DNA of 50,268 bases from assembly GCA_020832495.1 (NCBI GenBank), contig JAFIEP010000113.1, positions 1-50,268 on the forward strand, in the 5' to 3' direction. The translations under genes were made by a program, and so were the position numbers. The DNA is from Acidimicrobiia bacterium (GTDB lineage: Bacteria; Actinomycetota; Acidimicrobiia; Acidimicrobiales; Acidimicrobilacustridaceae). Under the pieces are notes generated by a model. It saw nothing but the letters and a program-made list of their open reading frames with translations, did no database searches and had not been told where the DNA came from. This document shows positions 16,549-24,039 of the stretch, piece by piece (the stretch's first letter is position 1; each line of letters begins with the position of its first letter).

Positions 16549-17066
16549 GAGCCGGCTCCCTCGGCCGATGATGCCTGCGCGGCACGTCGTCGGGAGGCCC
16601 GGATCTCCTCCACCGCGGCTGCCCGATCGCCGAACCCTTGCACCGATGACGACTTGCCCGGCTCGAGCTGCTTGTAGATCTCGAAGAAGTGCTCCACCTC
16701 GGCCAACAAGAAGTCGCCGAGGTGGCCCAGATCGGTGATGGCGTCCCACCGGGGGTCGTCGGCGAGCACGCAGAGCACCTTGGCGTCGGGTCCCTTCTCG
16801 TCCTCCATGTGGAACACACCGACCGGGCGACACCGCACCACGCAGCCGGGGAAGGTGGGTTCGTCGAGGAACACCAGGGCGTCGAGCTCGTCGCCGTCCT
16901 CGCCGAGCGTGTCGGGGATGAAGCCGTACTCGGCGGGGTAGGTGGTGGCCGAGAACAGGCGGCGATCGAGGCGGAAGCGGCCGATGTCACCGTCCCACTC
17001 GTACTTGTTGCGGCTGCCGCGGGGGATCTCCACCAGCACATCGATGGTCTCGGCCGATTCGTCCAT
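16545..17066 (-). CDS. ppa: Inorganic pyrophosphatase (family I)
   Basis: 173 aa from ATG 17066, with AAGGACC upstream. Active-site segments are present: VEIPRGSRNKYEWD, TYPAEYGFIPDTLGEDGDELDALVFLDEPTFPG (the D-x-D-E-x-D metal site) and EDEKGPDAKVLCV. It hydrolyses pyrophosphate and so drives biosynthesis. The C-terminal tail (RASRRRAAQASSAEGAGS) is slightly longer and more basic than in many homologues. Its stop overlaps the start of the glutamate dehydrogenase gene. Confidence 0.95.
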   Translation of the reverse strand: MDESAETIDVLVEIPRGSRNKYEWDGDIGRFRLDRRLFSATTYPAEYGFIPDTLGEDGDELDALVFLDEPTFPGCVVRCRPVGVFHMEDEKGPDAKVLCVLADDPRWDAITDLGHLGDFLLAEVEHFFEIYKQLEPGKSSSVQGFGDRAAAVEEIRASRRRAAQASSAEGAGS

Positions 17067-17214
17067 GAGGGTCCTTGCTGTGGTCGTGCGTCGTGCAGCG
17101 TGGTCGGTGTGGTCGTGCGGTGCAGTCATGTGGTGCGGTCGGTGTGCGCCTGACGCACCGCTGCCCCACCGTAGGCCAGCCCTACGACAGACATGCCCTG
17201 CTACGGTCCGAGCA

Positions 17215-17778
17215 ATGCCTCCTGCCGCACCCCGACCCTCCGGCGACGCCGACCTCGCCGAACGCCTCCGCACGGTCGCACTGCTGCGAGGCTCGTTCGT
17301 CCTCCGTGGCGGCGAGGTCGCCGACACCTATTTCGACAAGTACCGATTCGCCTCCGACCCGGCGCTGCTGTCCGAGGTGGCCGACGGCCTCGCCGCGTTG
17401 GTCCCCGAGGACACCGATCTCCTCGCCGGCCTGGAGCTCGGCGGGATCGCCATCGTCACCGCGCTGTCGGCCCGCACCGGCCTACCGGCGGTCTTCGTCC
17501 GCAAGGCAGCCAAGCCCTACGGCACGGCGCATCTCATCGAAGGGCGGACGGTGAAGGACCAGCGCACCCTGGTGGTGGAGGACGTGGTCACCTCGGGCGG
17601 CCAGGTCAGCACCTCCACACTGCAGCTACGCGACGCCGGGGCCATCGTGGACGCCGCCGTGTGCGTCATCGACCGCGGCGTCGGCGGGGCAGAGGCGCTG
17701 GCCGACATGGACGTCGAGCTGCGGTCGCTGTTCACCGCAGCCGATCTCGCCGCTGGGGGCGACCCCCCAGGGGGCTGA
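17215..17778 (+). CDS. pyrE: Orotate phosphoribosyltransferase
   Basis: 187 aa from ATG 17215. Key features are TYFDKYRFASDPALL near residue 40, LAGLELGGIAIVTALSARTGLPAVFVRKAAKPYGTAHLIEG, and the PRPP loop TLVVEDVVTSGGQ near residue 120. It joins orotate to PRPP in pyrimidine synthesis. It is a single gene, divergent from ppa and not in a pyrimidine cluster. The ribosome site is weak. Confidence 0.9.
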   Translation: MPPAAPRPSGDADLAERLRTVALLRGSFVLRGGEVADTYFDKYRFASDPALLSEVADGLAALVPEDTDLLAGLELGGIAIVTALSARTGLPAVFVRKAAKPYGTAHLIEGRTVKDQRTLVVEDVVTSGGQVSTSTLQLRDAGAIVDAAVCVIDRGVGGAEALADMDVELRSLFTAADLAAGGDPPGG

Positions 17779-17792
17779 CCACCTGCACCACG

Positions 17793-17846
17793 CTGACGGT
17801 CGGCGGCAACCTGACGGCCTCCACGGGCCTGACGGTCGGCGCGCTC
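17793..17846 (+). repeat. Three 18-bp degenerate tandem units
   Basis: CTGACGG recurs at 17793, 17811 and 17829 with a strict 18-bp period. Units 1 and 3 share CTGACGGTCGGCG. The array ends about 10 bp before the next gene's GTG, so it may be an operator array or just expanded sequence. Confidence 0.5.
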
Positions 17847-17856
17847 ACCCTGTAGC

Positions 17857-18321
17857 GTGCGGCACGTGGGGCAACGCATCGTGATCGTCGACGCCGAACT
17901 GGTGGCTTCATGGCGTCGCCCCGGCCCTTCGCTGGCCCAGCTCCACGAGGCCGTGGCCGCCCTGCGCCGCCAGGAGCCCGCCACGCCGGTGGCGGTCATC
18001 GCCGACGCTGCGCTGAAGTGGGACCTCGACGCCGCCGAACGCGAACTGGTCGAGGACGACATCGTCAACCGGTTCCTGCTGTTCGCACCCGCTGGGTGCG
18101 ACGGCGGGCTGGTGGGGTTCCTCACCGAGGTGGTGGCCACCGCCCGCGACCGCGGGCTCGAACCGGTCATCATCACCGCCCGGGCCGTGCCCGACGTGGC
18201 CCTCGGACGGGTGCGCCGCACGCCGGAGGGCTGGGAGTTCGATCTCGACGCTCCCCAGCCGACCGTGGTGGCCACCAACCAGGGGCGGCACCGCAAGCGA
18301 CGCCGCACCAACGCCGCCTGA
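17857..18321 (+). CDS. Unknown protein, possibly PIN/NYN-like nuclease fold
   Basis: 154 aa from GTG 17857 (GTG 17866 also possible). Conserved-looking acidic positions occur at IVIVDAELV near residue 10, PVAVIADAALKWDL near 46 and APAGCDGGLVGFL near 80. These are spaced as the metal-binding acids of PIN or NYN ribonucleases often are. The C-terminus is very basic (NQGRHRKRRRTN), which fits nucleic-acid contact. I cannot confirm the fold by eye. It lies 78 bp after pyrE in the same direction. Confidence 0.6.
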   Translation: MRHVGQRIVIVDAELVASWRRPGPSLAQLHEAVAALRRQEPATPVAVIADAALKWDLDAAERELVEDDIVNRFLLFAPAGCDGGLVGFLTEVVATARDRGLEPVIITARAVPDVALGRVRRTPEGWEFDLDAPQPTVVATNQGRHRKRRRTNAA

Positions 18322-18416
18322 GCGACCGGCGGTCGGGCGAACCCTGCGCGCCAGCGGCCGGCGCGATCACCTCGACGCCGGGCGCAGCAGGTCATCGGCG
18401 TCGAACGCGAGGGCGC

Positions 18417-19892
18417 TCAGGGCGTGACGGAGACTGTGTGCCCGCCCAAGGGCACCACGGCGCTGATCTGCCCGCCGTCGTCGATCCGCACCAGGAGCGG
18501 GGCGAAGTGCCAGCTCATGATGCCGTCGGGAACCTCGGCACCGGCCACCACCGGAGCGTCGTCGGGGCACGAGCTGGGCGGAAAGCTGTCGTCGGTGACC
18601 ACGCAGAGCCGCAACACGCCCTCGGCGCCGACGGCGGCGACGCCCACCATCTGCCAGCCAGCGGGAAGCCCCCGGACCTCCTCCGGAAGGTCGCCAGTCG
18701 CATCCGGCGACGACACCACGTCGGGCGCGAGCCCCGCATCCACCGGCACCGACGGAAGCACCGGCTGGCCGGGCACCCGCTCGCCGTCCCACTGGCGGAC
18801 CACCACCCGGTCGCCGTCCACCTCAGCGACGTAGTCGGTCAGGTCGGCGTGGCGCCCGGCGGTGAGCGCCCTCCCCCAGGCGTCCCAGGTGTGGGGTCCA
18901 CGGAACGCGCCCTGTGGGGACCAGCGCACGATCGACCAGAACATCGAGTCGAGGTCTTCCGCGGTCGGCACGGCCGCAGGGTCAGGCGGGAGTACCGCCG
19001 GCACCGCCGTAGCCGAGCCGTCGTCGTGGTGCACCACCCAGACGGGACGGCCGTCGAGCAGGTGTGACCTCGCCTCACCCCGTGGCGGGAGCGGCACCAC
19101 GGCGAGGGTGGCGCCGGGCGCCGGTCCGGTCTGCGTGTCGGCCTCGCGTCCGTTCGCCGTCGCGCGACCCGGCGGCACCTCCACCTCGAGGCGTTGCTCG
19201 TCGAACCCGTAGGTGTCGTCCGCCGGAAGTCGCAGCGTGAACGCTGGCGCCACCTCGCTGCGGTCGATGGCCACCACGTAAGTCTTGGGGATGAGGGGCT
19301 CGGCGCACGTGTCGTCGAGCTCCTCGAACTGCGGGGTCCACACGTCCCCGTCCCGGGTGAAGCCGGCCAGCACCGGCGGGCAGGCGTCATCAGGGATGGT
19401 GATGCTCACCACCACCCATCGGCCGAGGTCGACCTCCGGTGCGGCACTGTCGAAGCCGACGTCGTCCCACAAGGCCGCCAGCTCCTCGTCCGTCACGGCC
19501 GCCCGTAACGTGCCCATCGGTTCGGTGGCCGGCCGCAGCTCGAGCAACTCGAACAACGGCTGGTCAGCGCCCTCGGGGGCGTCACCAACCTCGACCCGGG
19601 TGTTGTCGTCGGCCAGGGTCACGAAGAGCACCCCGGCGAGGGCCACCACCGCAACCACGGCAGCGGCCATGAGCCAACGGCCGCGTGGGAGGCGTTGACG
19701 CCGCGTGCTGCCCGTGGCGCTGGCCGCCGAGGACGTGCGGATCTCGTCGAGCGGCACCGGTTCGCTGGCGCCGGTCTCCCCGGTGACTGCCTCCCCGACC
19801 GGCTGTTCGGTCGAGGCGCGGACCTCGTCGAGCGTCACGGGCGCGGCGGCGCCGTCCACCAAGGTGCGCAGTCGGTCGGGCAGGTCAGGCAT
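18417..19892 (-). CDS. Membrane partner of the sigma factor (putative anti-sigma or effector), large extracytoplasmic domain
   Basis: 491 aa. A cytoplasmic region of about 70 residues contains two similar motifs, APVTLDEVRAST and EPVPLDEIRTSS. One membrane helix follows (LMAAAVVAVVALAGVLFVTL). About 390 outside residues follow, including AALWDDVGFDSAAPEVDLGRWVVVSITIPDDACPP and paired cysteines (PPVLAGF..TCAEPLIP; LRLCVV..SSCPDD). I recognise no catalytic family. ATG 19892 overlaps the sigma factor gene by 8 nt, so the two are coupled. That, plus the topology, suggests it controls or senses for the sigma factor, but no classic zinc-anti-sigma HxxxCxxC is present. Confidence 0.65.
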   Translation of the reverse strand: MPDLPDRLRTLVDGAAAPVTLDEVRASTEQPVGEAVTGETGASEPVPLDEIRTSSAASATGSTRRQRLPRGRWLMAAAVVAVVALAGVLFVTLADDNTRVEVGDAPEGADQPLFELLELRPATEPMGTLRAAVTDEELAALWDDVGFDSAAPEVDLGRWVVVSITIPDDACPPVLAGFTRDGDVWTPQFEELDDTCAEPLIPKTYVVAIDRSEVAPAFTLRLPADDTYGFDEQRLEVEVPPGRATANGREADTQTGPAPGATLAVVPLPPRGEARSHLLDGRPVWVVHHDDGSATAVPAVLPPDPAAVPTAEDLDSMFWSIVRWSPQGAFRGPHTWDAWGRALTAGRHADLTDYVAEVDGDRVVVRQWDGERVPGQPVLPSVPVDAGLAPDVVSSPDATGDLPEEVRGLPAGWQMVGVAAVGAEGVLRLCVVTDDSFPPSSCPDDAPVVAGAEVPDGIMSWHFAPLLVRIDDGGQISAVVPLGGHTVSVTP

Positions 19893-20340
19893 CTTCGCTC
19901 ACCCCCAGAGCACCGCGGAGCTTGTCGAGCCCGCGTTGGCGGTAGGACTGGATCGACGACGGCGCCACCTCGACCAACTCGGCCACCTCGCGGTAGGTCC
20001 AGCCGAACCCTTCGATGAGCACCACCGCCAGCCGTTCCCGCTCGCTCAGCGCAGCGAGCGCCGCCGGCAGCTCCGGTTCGTGCCAGCCGCCACTGGTGGC
20101 ATCGTCCGGTGGCGTCACCCACGGTTGGCGCCGTTGGCGAGAGCGGGACTGGCCCACCCGGTAGAGGTAGCCCACCGGGTTGTCCATCGCTTGCACCTGC
20201 TCCCAGTGCTGCCAGGCGTAGGCCAGGGCCTCGGCGGTGGCCTCACGACCTCGCTCGGGTCCGTAGGCAGCCACGAGTGCTCGACGCAGCCGCGGTTCGG
20301 CGTCGTCGAAGAACTGCTCGAAGTCGTCGGCTGCTGTCAC
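19885..20340 (-). CDS. ECF-like sigma-70 family factor
   Basis: 151 aa. Region 2 is shortened but visible (FEQFFDDAEPRLRRALVAAYGPERGREATAEALAYAWQHWEQV, then NPVGYLYRVGQSRSRQRR). Region 4 reads LPAALAALSERERLAVVLIEGFGWTYREVAELVEVAPSSIQSYRQRGLDKLRGAL, a clear helix-turn-helix. GTG 20340 has AGGAGG 4 nt upstream, better than the longer upstream ATG. It should direct RNA polymerase to a small regulon, perhaps including its own operon with the membrane partner. Confidence 0.85.
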   Translation of the reverse strand: MTAADDFEQFFDDAEPRLRRALVAAYGPERGREATAEALAYAWQHWEQVQAMDNPVGYLYRVGQSRSRQRRQPWVTPPDDATSGGWHEPELPAALAALSERERLAVVLIEGFGWTYREVAELVEVAPSSIQSYRQRGLDKLRGALGVSEDA

Positions 20341-20427
20341 TGGGCCTCCTACTGACAGAGAGCACCGAGTGGCCAGTCTGTACGGCACGCGCCGTGGCCT
20401 GGCGTCACCGTCGCGCCGCGCCTGGCC

Positions 20428-21420
20428 TCAGCCGGCGCTGGGATCGGAGCCGGTCAGGTCGACCGTCGTCCGGCCCACCATGTCCGCCATCGCCTCGAAC
20501 AGGTCGACCTCCCACCGCACGGCGGCAGCAACGTCGCTCGTGTCAGCCGGCGGAGGTGGTGGGACATCGAGCGCCTCGAGCACGGCGTCGACCGGCAGGG
20601 GTGCGTACACGTGGGGGAAGCGTTCGGTTCGTCCCGGGTCGCCGGGCTCGTCGACCAGCGGCGCGTCCTCACCGAGGGCATCGACCGACACCACCAGGGC
20701 CACGAGGTTCTCCATCCCGGCGAAGCGCAGGCGCGCCACCCTCGGGAGCTGATGCAGGTCGGAGCAGTGGACGAACCCTTCGTCGGCGAACCCCTCGGGG
20801 GTGAGGTGACCGAGGTTGTGAGCGGTGTCCCAGGCGGCACGAGTGGTGAGGTGCAGCACGGCACGAGGATGGCCCGGGGGCCGTCGGTGCACGGTCACGG
20901 CGTAGTCACCGCCGGCGACGAAGGGCGCCGCCTGCCACGTCGACCAACGGGCGTCGAGCTCGAGCCCGGCGGCGGTCGCCGCGGTGTCGTACCGGTCGAG
21001 CGACACGTGTCGGTCGGTCTGGAAGCCGGCGACCAGCCGACCGCCGGCGCGCACATGGCGAGCGCAGGCCGCCACCAGCCGCCCGACGGTGTCATGCGGG
21101 GTGAACAGCGGGACGTTGCCGGCCATGACGACCACGTCGAAGCGGCGCTGCAGGTCGACGCAGGTGAGGTCGTCGTGCACCCAGCTCACCTGCGGTGCGC
21201 GCTGGCGGGCGGTGGCCAGCATGGAGGCGTCGGCGTCGATCCCCACGACCTCGATGCCTCGCCGGTCGAGCTCGATGCCCACCCGGCCGGTGCCACAGCC
21301 GGCGTCGAGCACGTCGGTTGGCGCGAACGCCTCCACGAATGAGGCTTCGCCGTGGACGTCGGTGCCCGCTCGGGCCAGTGCGTCGAAGCGGGCCTGGTAC
21401 TCGTCGCCGTCCCAGTTCAC
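20428..21420 (-). CDS. SAM methyltransferase fused to DUF952
   Basis: 330 aa from GTG 21420. Residues about 10-190 are a class I methyltransferase with VLDAGCGTGRVGIELDRRGIEVVGIDADASML and FDVVVMAGNVPLF. Residues about 200-300 are a DUF952 domain: VLHLTTRAAWDTA, FADEGFVHCSDLHQLPRVA, LVALVVSVDAL and ERFPHVYAPLPVDAVLEALDV. DUF952 has an ADP-ribosyltransferase/toxin-like fold of unknown function. Both parts lie in one frame with no break. The frame is open upstream, but that extension only reads through repeat elements. Confidence 0.8.
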   Translation of the reverse strand: MNWDGDEYQARFDALARAGTDVHGEASFVEAFAPTDVLDAGCGTGRVGIELDRRGIEVVGIDADASMLATARQRAPQVSWVHDDLTCVDLQRRFDVVVMAGNVPLFTPHDTVGRLVAACARHVRAGGRLVAGFQTDRHVSLDRYDTAATAAGLELDARWSTWQAAPFVAGGDYAVTVHRRPPGHPRAVLHLTTRAAWDTAHNLGHLTPEGFADEGFVHCSDLHQLPRVARLRFAGMENLVALVVSVDALGEDAPLVDEPGDPGRTERFPHVYAPLPVDAVLEALDVPPPPPADTSDVAAAVRWEVDLFEAMADMVGRTTVDLTGSDPSAG

Positions 21421-21515
21421 CGTGCGATGCTGACCGACGAGCCGACCGTGCGCAACCGCCCGCCTCGGGCCCGTCGGCCCACAGCCCCCGCTCCCGCCGC
21501 CGCTCGCCCCACCGC

Positions 21516-21560
21516 ACTGCGCGCAACCACCCACCGATCCGGTGGCCCACTGCGCGCAGT
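21516..21560. repeat. Palindromic intergenic element, type A copy 1
   Basis: 45 bp. The ends are ACTGCGCGCA (21516-21525) and TGCGCGCAGT (21551-21560), an exact 10-bp inverted repeat. An inner CCACCGATCCGGTGG pairs on itself. It lies between the methyltransferase-DUF952 gene and the fumarate reductase operon. Confidence 0.85.
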
Positions 21561-21587
21561 CATGGCGCGGGACCACCCCAAGACCGC

Positions 21588-21632
21588 ACTGCGCGCAACC
21601 ACCCGCCGATCCGGTGGCCCACTGCGCGCAGT
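21588..21632. repeat. Palindromic intergenic element, type A copy 2
   Basis: 45 bp, differing from copy 1 at a single base in the inner arm (CCGCCGAT instead of CCACCGAT). It lies 72 bp further on in the same orientation, so the two copies form a small tandem pair. Confidence 0.85.
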
Positions 21633-21718
21633 TGCCACACTCGCTCGGCGACCTCGGCTCACCGGCGACGAAAGAACCGCGGGTACCGTGGGGCTGCACG
21701 CACCGACCGGAGGGCGAC

Positions 21719-22351
21719 GTGAGGATCGAGATCGACGGCAGGAAGATCACCGCCGCCGACGGCACCACGCTCCTCGGCGCCTGGCTCGCTGCCGGTCATC
21801 CGCTCGTCGACCACGTCGGGTGTATGGGCCAAGGGGTGTGCGGCGCCTGCCGGGTGCTTGTCCGTCGTGCCGGACAGGACGAGGCGACCACCGAGCTGGC
21901 CTGTGTCACCCGGGCCGAGGACGGGCTGCAGGCCGCCTTCCTCGACGACACCACCCCGCACCGGGCCCACCCCTACCACCTCGACCCGACCCACGACTCG
22001 TGGGACGCCCACGGTCGGGTGACCGAGGTGTTCCCCGAGGCCCCGTCCTGCCGCCACTGCGACGGGTGCAACAACGCCTGCCCGGTCGACCTCGAGGTCC
22101 ACGAGGGTGTGGTTGCCGCCGTCGCTGGTGATCTGGTGGCCGCCGCCGGCCGTTTCGAGGACTGCGTCATGTGCGACCTGTGCACCACCGCCTGTCCCGA
22201 GCACATCGCCCCCAACCACCTGGGGCTGTTCCTGCGGCGCATGACCACCAGCCTGTCGCTGCGTCCCGACGACCTCCTCCGTCGACTGCACGAGATCGAG
22301 CGCGGCCACATGACGATCGACGTGCACGCCTCCGTCGAGGAACGCGGGTGA
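21719..22351 (+). CDS. Fumarate reductase/succinate dehydrogenase-like iron-sulfur protein
   Basis: 210 aa from GTG 21719, with GGAGGGCGAC in front. An N-terminal ferredoxin-like domain has C35, C41, C44 and C62 for a [2Fe-2S] cluster (GCMGQGVCGAC). Two later sets, C111-x2-C-x2-C-x3-CP and C149-x2-C-x2-C-x3-CP, each fit a [4Fe-4S] cluster. Usual SdhB/FrdB has one [3Fe-4S] in place of the last; here both are complete four-Cys sets. No membrane segment is present. It is the first gene of three and should wire electrons between the NuoF-like and flavoprotein subunits. Confidence 0.85.
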   Translation: MRIEIDGRKITAADGTTLLGAWLAAGHPLVDHVGCMGQGVCGACRVLVRRAGQDEATTELACVTRAEDGLQAAFLDDTTPHRAHPYHLDPTHDSWDAHGRVTEVFPEAPSCRHCDGCNNACPVDLEVHEGVVAAVAGDLVAAAGRFEDCVMCDLCTTACPEHIAPNHLGLFLRRMTTSLSLRPDDLLRRLHEIERGHMTIDVHASVEERG

Positions 22352-22355
22352 CCCT

Positions 22356-23975
22356 GTGACGTCGGCCGGGATCCCCTACGAGCACGCTGTCGAGGCCTGG
22401 CGCGCCGCCGCGCCCGCTCCGCCACGATCCCTCGACGTCCCCGCAGCCGACGTGCTGGCTGCCCACCATCCGGACCACCAGGCACACGGCACGACAACGC
22501 TCCGCGTCGGCGCAAACGCCGGCGACCGCTGTCCGAGCGTGCTCGCCGACCTGCTCGAGTCGGCGTCGCTGGTGGATGACGTGGACATCGCCGGTACCGC
22601 CGTGGCCGACACCGACGTCGTGGTGGTCGGCGGTGGAGGTGCCGGCTGCGCCGCCGCCCTCACCGCTGCGGACCAGGGTGCGCGGGTGCTCGTGCTCAAC
22701 AAGCTTCGCCTGGGCGACTCCAACACCGTCATGGCCGAGGGCGGGATCCAAGCCGCTGTCGCACCTGAGGACAGCCTGCAGCGCCACTTCGCCGACACCG
22801 TCCGCGCCGGCCACCTGGCGGGATCGCGGGACCTGGTGGCCGCCATGGTGCACGACGGACCTGACGTAATCCGCTGGCTCATCCAGCTCGGGGTCACGTT
22901 CGACACCGTGGCCGGCGACGCCGGCGAGGTCCTGATGGCCCGGGGGCGCGCCGGCGGCACCACGGTGCCCCGCATCCTGTCGTGTCGGGATCACACCGGG
23001 CTCGAGATCATGCGCTCGCTGCGCGAGGCGGTGGCGCTGCACCCGGGCATCGTCGTGCGCGACCACGCGCCGGTCGTCGAGTTGCTCACCGACACCCACG
23101 GCCGCTGCACCGGGGCGGTCGTGGTCGACCTCGTGAGCAACGCGGTCCAGCTGGTGCGGGCCAACGCCGTGCTGCTCACCACCGGCGGCGCCGGCCGGCT
23201 GTACGTCGGCTCGTTCCCGTCGTCCAACCACTACGGCGCCACCGCCGACGGGCTCGTCCTCGCCTACCGGGCCGGGGCGCGCCTGGTCGACGTCGACTCG
23301 TTCCAGTACCACCCGACGGGGCTGGCCTGGCCGTCGGCGCTGGTGGGCCAGCTCATCACCGAGGCGGCTCGCGGTGCGGGGGCACTGCTCGTGAACGGCC
23401 ACGGCGAGCGGTTCGTCGACGAAGTGGCCCCTCGTGACGTGGTGGCCGCCGCCATGCTGCGAGAGATGGCCGACGGTCGTGCCGTCGAGCGCGACGGCCA
23501 GGTGGGTCTCCTGCTCGACGTCCCGTCGCTGGTGGCCGACCAGCCCGAGATCCTCACCGATCGGCTGGTCACCCTGGCCAAGCTGGCCGCTCGGGCGGGC
23601 GTCGATCCCACCGCCGAGCCGCTCATGGTGCGGCCCACGCTCCACTACCAGAACGGCGGCGTGGTGATCGACGAGCACGGCGCCACCGGCGTGGCCGGGC
23701 TGTGGTGTGCGGGTGAGGTGGCCGGGGGCATCCACGGCCGGAACCGGGTGATGGGCAACGCGCTGCTCGACATCTTGGCCTTCGGCCGCCGGGCCGGGCG
23801 GGCTGCTGCCCACGCTGCCGGGGAGCGGATCCGTCGACCGGTGGGCCTCCATCATCTGCAGCAGTGGCAGCGCGGGTTGGTGGACGCCGGGTTGCCTCTC
23901 GACCGACGGGCCCCGCTGCTGTTCCCGCCCGAGAGCAACGTCACCCCTGACGACGTCATGGCACGGTGCCGATGA
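22356..23975 (+). CDS. Fumarate reductase/succinate dehydrogenase-type flavoprotein
   Basis: 539 aa, GTG start 4 bp after the previous stop. The FAD motif is VVVVGGGGAGCAAALTAA (residues about 88-105). Fumarate-site residues are all present: H319 in FQYHPTG, R360 in VAPRDVV, H430 in RPTLHYQNGG and R464 in HGRNRVMGNALLDILAFG. The residue that usually binds FAD covalently (His in SHTVAAQGG) is Asn123 here (SNTVMAEGG), so FAD is probably non-covalent, as in L-aspartate oxidase. The ~80-residue N-terminal extension is unfamiliar. Fumarate reduction, succinate oxidation or action on a related acid are all possible. Confidence 0.85.
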   Translation: MTSAGIPYEHAVEAWRAAAPAPPRSLDVPAADVLAAHHPDHQAHGTTTLRVGANAGDRCPSVLADLLESASLVDDVDIAGTAVADTDVVVVGGGGAGCAAALTAADQGARVLVLNKLRLGDSNTVMAEGGIQAAVAPEDSLQRHFADTVRAGHLAGSRDLVAAMVHDGPDVIRWLIQLGVTFDTVAGDAGEVLMARGRAGGTTVPRILSCRDHTGLEIMRSLREAVALHPGIVVRDHAPVVELLTDTHGRCTGAVVVDLVSNAVQLVRANAVLLTTGGAGRLYVGSFPSSNHYGATADGLVLAYRAGARLVDVDSFQYHPTGLAWPSALVGQLITEAARGAGALLVNGHGERFVDEVAPRDVVAAAMLREMADGRAVERDGQVGLLLDVPSLVADQPEILTDRLVTLAKLAARAGVDPTAEPLMVRPTLHYQNGGVVIDEHGATGVAGLWCAGEVAGGIHGRNRVMGNALLDILAFGRRAGRAAAHAAGERIRRPVGLHHLQQWQRGLVDAGLPLDRRAPLLFPPESNVTPDDVMARCR

Positions 23976-24039
23976 GCTGCTGCCGCCGAGAAGCGCTGGG
24001 TCGATCGTCCTCGGCCGGTCCGCGTGGCGGAGGTCGCCG

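Noticed and set aside
21421-21768. N-terminal extension of the methyltransferase with CAQWATGS-type repeats
   Set aside because: The peptide repeats arise from reading through palindromic type A elements. The methyltransferase fold begins after GTG 21420.
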